Shown here piece by piece: positions 6,425 through 9,569 of a DNA stretch of 9,569 nucleotides. Source of the DNA: an uncultured Clostridium sp. (GTDB lineage Bacteria; Bacillota; Clostridia; TANB77; CAG-508); contig USQS01000030.1 in assembly GCA_900556865.1 (NCBI GenBank), positions 1 through 9,569 of the forward strand. Reading direction: 5' to 3'. Each line of letters begins with the position of its first letter. Within the stretch, counting starts at the first letter, position 1. Below the pieces are notes generated by a model that did not search any database, was not told the origin of the DNA, and saw only the letters and a list, made by a program, of their open reading frames with translations. The translations under genes and the position numbers were made by a program.

Positions 6425-6431
6425 ATTCGGA
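6425..6431 (+). other. Frameshift site 2 in sigK (ATT C GGA)
   Basis: Reading ATT-CGG leads to TAA at 6437-6439. Skipping C6428 restores LNEPI-GKDKDDN, matching the conserved SigK segment LHDPI-GQDKEGN of B. subtilis. An ATG at 6417 in the third frame, preceded by a weak GAGG (6404-6407), could start a separate 100-residue sigma-4 protein. Confidence 0.88.
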
Positions 6432-6734
6432 AAAGATAAAGATGATAATGTTATAACATTAGAAGAAGTACTCGAAAATGATTCAAAAAGTGTTGAAGAT
6501 ATTGTAGATACTAAAATAAAAGTTAATAGAGTTTATGAAAAAATAAAAGAAGTTTTAAAAGATAGAGAAAAAACAATAATAGAATTAAGGTTTGGATTAA
6601 GAGGCGGAAAACCTAAAACTCAAAAAGAAATTGCAAAGGCAATGGGAATTTCACGTTCTTATGTTTCAAGAATTGAAACAAGAGCAATTGAAAAGCTTGC
6701 AGAAGAATTTCGTGGATAAAAAAATGTAATTCTA

Positions 6735-6763
6735 TTGAAAATTTAAATAAAATGATATATAAT
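6735..6763 (+). promoter_or_regulatory. SigA promoter of ssrA
   Basis: TTGAAA (6735-6740) and perfect TATAAT (6758-6763) with the ideal 17-base spacer. Transcription should start near 6770, about 13 bases before the mature tmRNA 5' end. Confidence 0.85.
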
Positions 6764-6782
6764 AAGAATGTGAGGCACACAT

Positions 6783-7134
6783 GGGGGTGTAATGGTTTCG
6801 ACATTATGTTAGAAGCATGAATAGCGAGTAGTGGATGGTCGCTTTGGCCACTATAAAAAAGCGAAATTAATAATAAACGCTGATAATGAAGAATTAGCAT
6901 TAGCTGCTTAAGGTAGCTACGCCTTGTTTAATGTTCCTACGCATTAAATAAAGGTGTTATAGTTGTAGGGAACGAAGCTACTTTTGCCTAAAAGTAGTGG
7001 GTATTATAAGGCTATATTTATATTAAGCATGTTTGTTTGCGTGATAATAAATGAATAAAAATAACAAACTGCACTCGGAGAAGTTTATGTGGAAAGTATA
7101 GTGGACAGGAGTTCGACTCTCCTCACCTCCACCA
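6783..7134 (+). ncRNA. ssrA: Transfer-messenger RNA (tmRNA)
   Basis: It rescues stalled ribosomes together with SmpB and tags the unfinished protein for degradation. The 5' end GGGGGTGTAATGGTTTCGAC and the 3' end with the T-arm GTTCGACTC and CACCTCC-ACCA form the tRNA-like domain: GGGGGTG pairs with CACCTCC through one G-U pair, and CCA is encoded. The length of 352 bases is normal for the one-piece form. The tag reading frame ends GCA-TTA-GCT-GCT-TAA (6897-6911, ALAA-stop). The most likely tag is ADNEELALAA (6879-6908), resuming at GCT 6879, similar to other clostridial tags. The frame is also open further upstream from GCG 6861, which would give a longer tag beginning AKLIIN. Pseudoknot regions follow to about 7060. 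Confidence 0.96.
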
Positions 7135-7140
7135 GATATT

Positions 7141-7164
7141 AAATGTTGAAAAAATCAACGTTTT
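7141..7164 (+). terminator. Terminator of ssrA
   Basis: AAATGTTGA (7141-7149) pairs with TCAACGTTT (7155-7163) through nine pairs including one G-U, with an all-A loop and a short T run, seven bases after the tmRNA CCA end. Confidence 0.7.
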
Positions 7165-7235
7165 ATAGAATATATAGGATAATGCAATATTAATTTGGAA
7201 GGAATTAAGGCTTTTGAATAATAATAAAACATTAA

Positions 7236-7279
7236 AAATAAAGAACTACTTATTTGAATGAAGTAGTTCTTTATTTTTT
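7236..7279. terminator. Strong bidirectional terminator
   Basis: AAAGAACTACTT (7240-7251) pairs perfectly with AAGTAGTTCTTT (7261-7272) around a 9-base loop, extended by A/T pairs to about 7236/7276. Plus-strand tail is TTTTTT (7274-7279) and the minus-strand tail is also T-rich. It would stop ssrA read-through and end the minus-strand helix-turn-helix gene, whose stop codon lies in the hairpin. Confidence 0.85.
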
Positions 7280-7374
7280 GAAAGAACGGTTGCTAGACCT
7301 GAAGCATTTACAAGTTCTTTAGAAGAACATCCAATCTGTTTTATATATTTATTTAATTGTTCACAAAGAGTCAT
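7246..7374 (-). pseudogene. Truncated helix-turn-helix (XRE/Cro-CI type) regulator remnant
   Basis: A 42-codon minus-strand ORF begins with ATG at 7374-7372, behind a perfect GGAGGT site (7386-7381 on the minus strand) and a recognisable promoter. The product MTLCEQLNKYIKQIG...SSKELVNASGLATVLSKN resembles the first two helices of a clostridial XRE-type DNA-binding domain (the C-S-S-K-E-L-x-x-x-S-G-L pattern). The recognition helix pattern, usually like ISRYRSGER, is not preserved, and the reading frame ends after KELLHSNK inside the terminator hairpin. Normal members are much longer, so this looks like the 5' end of a regulator whose rest was deleted and joined to a terminator. A genuine very small protein is possible. 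The good translation and transcription signals suggest it is still expressed. Confidence 0.55.
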
Positions 7375-7422
7375 AAAAAAACCTCCAAATAATTCAAGTT
7401 TATTATAATATAACATAAATGC

Positions 7423-7450
7423 ATAATAAAAGTAATCGCCAAATTGTCAA
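7423..7450 (-). promoter_or_regulatory. SigA promoter of the helix-turn-helix remnant
   Basis: On the minus strand, TTGACA (7450-7445) and TATTAT (7428-7423) are 16 bases apart. The likely transcript starts near 7416 and reaches the GGAGGT site at 7386. The -35 lies in the centre of the inverted repeat described at 7432-7468. Confidence 0.6.
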
Positions 7451-7468
7451 TGAGAAATTGGCGATTAC
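7432..7468. repeat. Inverted repeat over the divergent promoter region
   Basis: GTAATCGCCAAATT (7432-7445) and AAATTGGCGATTAC (7455-7468) are inverted copies with one mismatch in 14, separated by 9 bases. It lies between the minus-strand regulator remnant and the plus-strand surface protein gene and covers the -35 of the former. It may be an operator. On the minus strand it is followed by CTTTTATTAT and could equally be a terminator. Confidence 0.6.
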
Positions 7469-7544
7469 AAAAAAATAATATAGTATATTATAATACTTTA
7501 TGATAGAATGAAGACAAAATATTAGAGGAAAGGAGGTAAAATAA

Positions 7545-9380
7545 ATGACAAAGACAAAGAAAATATTTGCTTTATTAACAATTATTATAATCCTTTTATC
7601 TAACAGTTATATTTATGCAGGAGTTACTGATGTTACGGGAGGCTCTAAAGTAAAAGTAAATACAACTGTTGTACCTCATTATGATGATTATCAAGTAACA
7701 AATGATATTAATTTAGAAAAGGATAAAGATTATATTATAGACTTTACAAAAGAAGATAATTTATCTAAAGCCTTAAGTGCTATGTCAGATTTGGAAGGAA
7801 CAGTTTATTATAAAATTGTTGTAAATGATGATAAAGCCAGTCTTATTAAAACAGAAGATAATTCTGAAGCAATAATAAAAATTGTGGGAAATAAACAAGA
7901 AAATAAAGCAGTAATGACTTTAATAAATTTAGATGAGAATAAATCATATAATTTAAATTTCAGCTATATTAATAGAATTGGTTCAAAATTAACATATAAT
8001 TCAACAGATTATGGAGATGGAAAAATACTAGTTGAAGATCCTGATAGTATTTTTAATGCTTACGAAGAATCAGAAAGTATTGTTATTAATGAAACAAGAG
8101 ACGACTATTATTCAAGATATTTCTTTAATTGTAAGTTAAATATAATTGCTATTCCAACACAAGATATTGAAATAGAAGGAATATATAATGGATTTGGAAT
8201 GGAAATATCATTAAACGATTTAAGAGTAGGAACAGAAGCAGCAAATATAAAAGGTATTGCTAAAGGTTATACAACAGGAAAAATAAAAAATAAAATCACA
8301 ATACAACTTGCTTATGGTGATGGGAAAATTGGAAGTGTTTGTATTAATGGAAAATATATGACTTTAGCTAATGGAACAACAGATAGAGCAGAATTTGAAG
8401 TTGAACCAGCCAAAAAATATGAAATAATTGTAACTAAAAGTAAAGATAATTCAAATATACCAAAAACAATGATATGGGATTCTGACAAAACAAACAATCC
8501 TTCTATTAAAGACAATGAATTATTAAAAAATGGAACAATAGAAATATTAGACATTAAAGATTCAAGTGGTAATTCAGTAGGGTTAAGTAATGTAAAACAG
8601 GACTTAGATAAAAATAATGGTTGGGCAAGTATTGTACCTGGTTCTAAAGTGATATTAAGATTAAAACCCAATTATGGTTACCAATTAACTTCAATTACGA
8701 TAAATGATAAAAAATTGGAAGCAGGAGAAGAACAATCTACATTTGAATATATTATGCCAGATACCAATGTTCATATTAGTGGGATTTTTGAAAAAGTTGA
8801 TGATAAAGTAAACACAAAATCTGACAAAGTAAAAAATGGAGTAATAGAACTTAATGAAAAAGAAATAGATACTGGAACAGTTGTATTATCAGTTGAAGAT
8901 ATTAATTTATCAAAAGAACAAATATCAAACTTTGAAAAAAATGCAAATGGATATCATATTTCTTCATATTTGAATATTAATTTATCACAGGTTATATATA
9001 AAGGCAATCAAGAAAATATTTGGGAAAATGAATTAAGAGAGCTAAACAATCCTGCAAAAATCACATTAAAATTAGAAGATGGAATAGACGGAAATGAAGT
9101 TGTAATTGTTCATGAAAAACATGATGGAACTTATGAAATAATACCAACTACTTATAATAGTGAAACTAATACAATAACATTTTCTACAACAAGTTTTTCA
9201 AATTATGCAATAGCAAGTAAAACTGTAGCAGTACAAAATGATCAAAAAGACAATACTATAAATCCAAAGACAGGTGATAATGTTATAGTGTACATTGTAT
9301 TGTTTATAATTGCTATATTAGGAATTATTACATTAGTAATAGTTAATACTAAAAAAGGAAAAAAATCAAGAAAACATTAA
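7545..9380 (+). CDS. Sortase-anchored cell surface protein with an InlB-type B-repeat-like domain
   Basis: A secreted protein of 611 residues attached to the cell wall. It has an N-terminal signal peptide (about 1-25, ending near YIYAG), a long beta-rich exposed region without a recognised enzyme motif, and a domain near 361-416 (PGSKVILRLKPNYGYQ, then YIMPDTNVHISGIF) that resembles divergent InlB B-repeats. A further domain near 505-557 ends in TTSFSNYAIASK, a pattern common in clostridial surface proteins. The C-terminus has the sortase motif NPKTG (573-577), a membrane segment (about 580-600) and a basic tail KKGKKSRKH. The ATG at 7545 follows GGAAAGGAGG (7527-7536). The next ORF's ribosome site touches its stop codon, so the two are likely one operon. 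A TATAAT at 7490-7495 has no clear -35. The ligand is unknown. Confidence 0.88.
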   Translation: MTKTKKIFALLTIIIILLSNSYIYAGVTDVTGGSKVKVNTTVVPHYDDYQVTNDINLEKDKDYIIDFTKEDNLSKALSAMSDLEGTVYYKIVVNDDKASLIKTEDNSEAIIKIVGNKQENKAVMTLINLDENKSYNLNFSYINRIGSKLTYNSTDYGDGKILVEDPDSIFNAYEESESIVINETRDDYYSRYFFNCKLNIIAIPTQDIEIEGIYNGFGMEISLNDLRVGTEAANIKGIAKGYTTGKIKNKITIQLAYGDGKIGSVCINGKYMTLANGTTDRAEFEVEPAKKYEIIVTKSKDNSNIPKTMIWDSDKTNNPSIKDNELLKNGTIEILDIKDSSGNSVGLSNVKQDLDKNNGWASIVPGSKVILRLKPNYGYQLTSITINDKKLEAGEEQSTFEYIMPDTNVHISGIFEKVDDKVNTKSDKVKNGVIELNEKEIDTGTVVLSVEDINLSKEQISNFEKNANGYHISSYLNINLSQVIYKGNQENIWENELRELNNPAKITLKLEDGIDGNEVVIVHEKHDGTYEIIPTTYNSETNTITFSTTSFSNYAIASKTVAVQNDQKDNTINPKTGDNVIVYIVLFIIAILGIITLVIVNTKKGKKSRKH

Positions 9381-9390
9381 GGAGGAAAAA

Positions 9391-9567
9391 ATGAAAATAA
9401 AAAAAAGTTTAATATTTTTAGTAATCGTTTTAGCTAGTATATTTTTATTTAGCTTTTCAAACAAAGTAAATGCAGCTACAATTAGTGGCGATGGAAAATA
9501 TTCATTAGTACTAACTGCTAATGAAGATGAAGGTTGTTTTGATGGTGAGTATGTGAAGCTTGTATGA
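9391..9567 (+). CDS. Short secreted protein, or 5' part of an interrupted secreted protein
   Basis: ATG at 9391 follows GGAGG (9381-9385), which abuts the stop of the surface protein gene, so translation is probably coupled. The product begins with a clear signal peptide (MKIKKSLIFLVIVLASIFLF, then a cleavage site near VNAA, about residue 28-29). The mature part is ATISGDGKYSLVLTANEDEG and then CFDGEYVKLV, before TGA at 9565-9567. Only 58 residues result, two bases from the window edge. It may be a genuine small exported peptide. The beta-strand-like start (GKYSLVLTAN) also suits the first strands of a longer domain cut by a frameshift, which cannot be judged because the sequence ends. I do not recognise the family. 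Confidence 0.6.
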   Translation: MKIKKSLIFLVIVLASIFLFSFSNKVNAATISGDGKYSLVLTANEDEGCFDGEYVKLV

Positions 9568-9569
9568 TT

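Larger units (their letters stand above)
6016..6719 (+). pseudogene. sigK: Sporulation sigma factor SigK (pro-SigK) interrupted by two identical +1 shifts
   Basis: The late mother-cell sigma factor, made as a membrane-bound pro-protein. It reads in three segments: 6016-6078 (21 codons), 6080-6427 (116 codons) and 6429-6719 (96 codons plus stop), giving 233 residues against 241 in B. subtilis. Segment 1 is the hydrophobic pro-sequence. Segment 2 carries FPEPLTPEEE, NLRLVVHV (61-68), DDLLSIGTIGLIKG (80-93) and RCIDNEVLMYLRA (111-123). Segment 3 carries the GKDKDDNVITL loop and the SRSYVSRIE helix-turn-helix (213-221). One extra C, at 6079 and at 6428, breaks the frame, each time inside TTCGGA and directly before a conserved glycine GGA. 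Unshifted reading stops at 6097 or 6437. Segment 2 has no ATG, GTG or TTG in its first 97 codons. The rest shows no decay, so it may be a functional recoded gene or a sequence error rather than a true pseudogene. The ATG at 6016 follows GGAGGT at 6005-6010. Confidence 0.9.

Noticed and set aside
6080..6427. A skin-type element or intron splitting sigK
   Set aside because: The three segments are directly adjacent with one extra base at each join; there is no room for an insertion, recombinase or spliced sequence.
7135..7544. Integration site (att) at the 3' end of ssrA
   Set aside because: ssrA is a common integration target, but no integrase, no repeat of the ssrA 3' end and no phage genes are seen in the flanking bases within this window.

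Overview
The window reads as chromosome of a low-GC, Gram-positive, endospore-forming member of the Clostridia, probably an uncultured or gut-type lineage. The evidence is strongly AT-biased codon use (arginine almost always AGA), strong AGGAGG-type ribosome sites with several TTG/GTG starts, the forespore sigma factor SigG beside a YlmC/YmxH sporulation protein, a SigK-type mother-cell sigma factor, a clostridial-style glutamyl-tRNA synthetase, and a surface protein with an NPKTG sortase signal. There is no sign of phage or transposon genes.

Layout, left to right, almost all on the plus strand: a 5'-truncated 1-Cys peroxiredoxin with its terminator; a promoter and gltX with its terminator; a two-gene unit of an iron-sulfur flavoprotein-like reductase and a membrane-anchored polysaccharide deacetylase; sigG, with a possible SigF/SigG-type promoter, followed by ymxH; an hsp20 gene behind a near-consensus promoter overlapped by a CIRCE-like HrcA operator and a structured leader; sigK; the tmRNA gene ssrA with promoter and terminator; a minus-strand remnant of a helix-turn-helix regulator; a sortase-anchored surface protein; and a short secreted ORF that ends just inside the window edge.

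The most notable feature is sigK (6016-6719). Its 233-residue product can only be read by skipping one base twice. At both places the extra base is the C in the same hexamer TTCGGA, just before a GGA codon for a glycine conserved in SigK proteins. In the frame being left, both sites present CGG, a codon found in frame nowhere else in the window. The first shift lies at the pro-sequence/mature junction and the second between the sigma-2 and sigma-4 parts. The middle segment has no ATG, GTG or TTG in its first 97 codons. This could be a recurrent sequencing or assembly error, a decaying gene, or genuine +1 programmed frameshifting at a poorly read CGG codon; the matching context makes two unrelated random mutations the least attractive explanation.

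Functionally, the middle of the window groups late sporulation control (SigG in the forespore, SigK in the mother cell, YmxH) with protein quality control (Hsp20, tmRNA).
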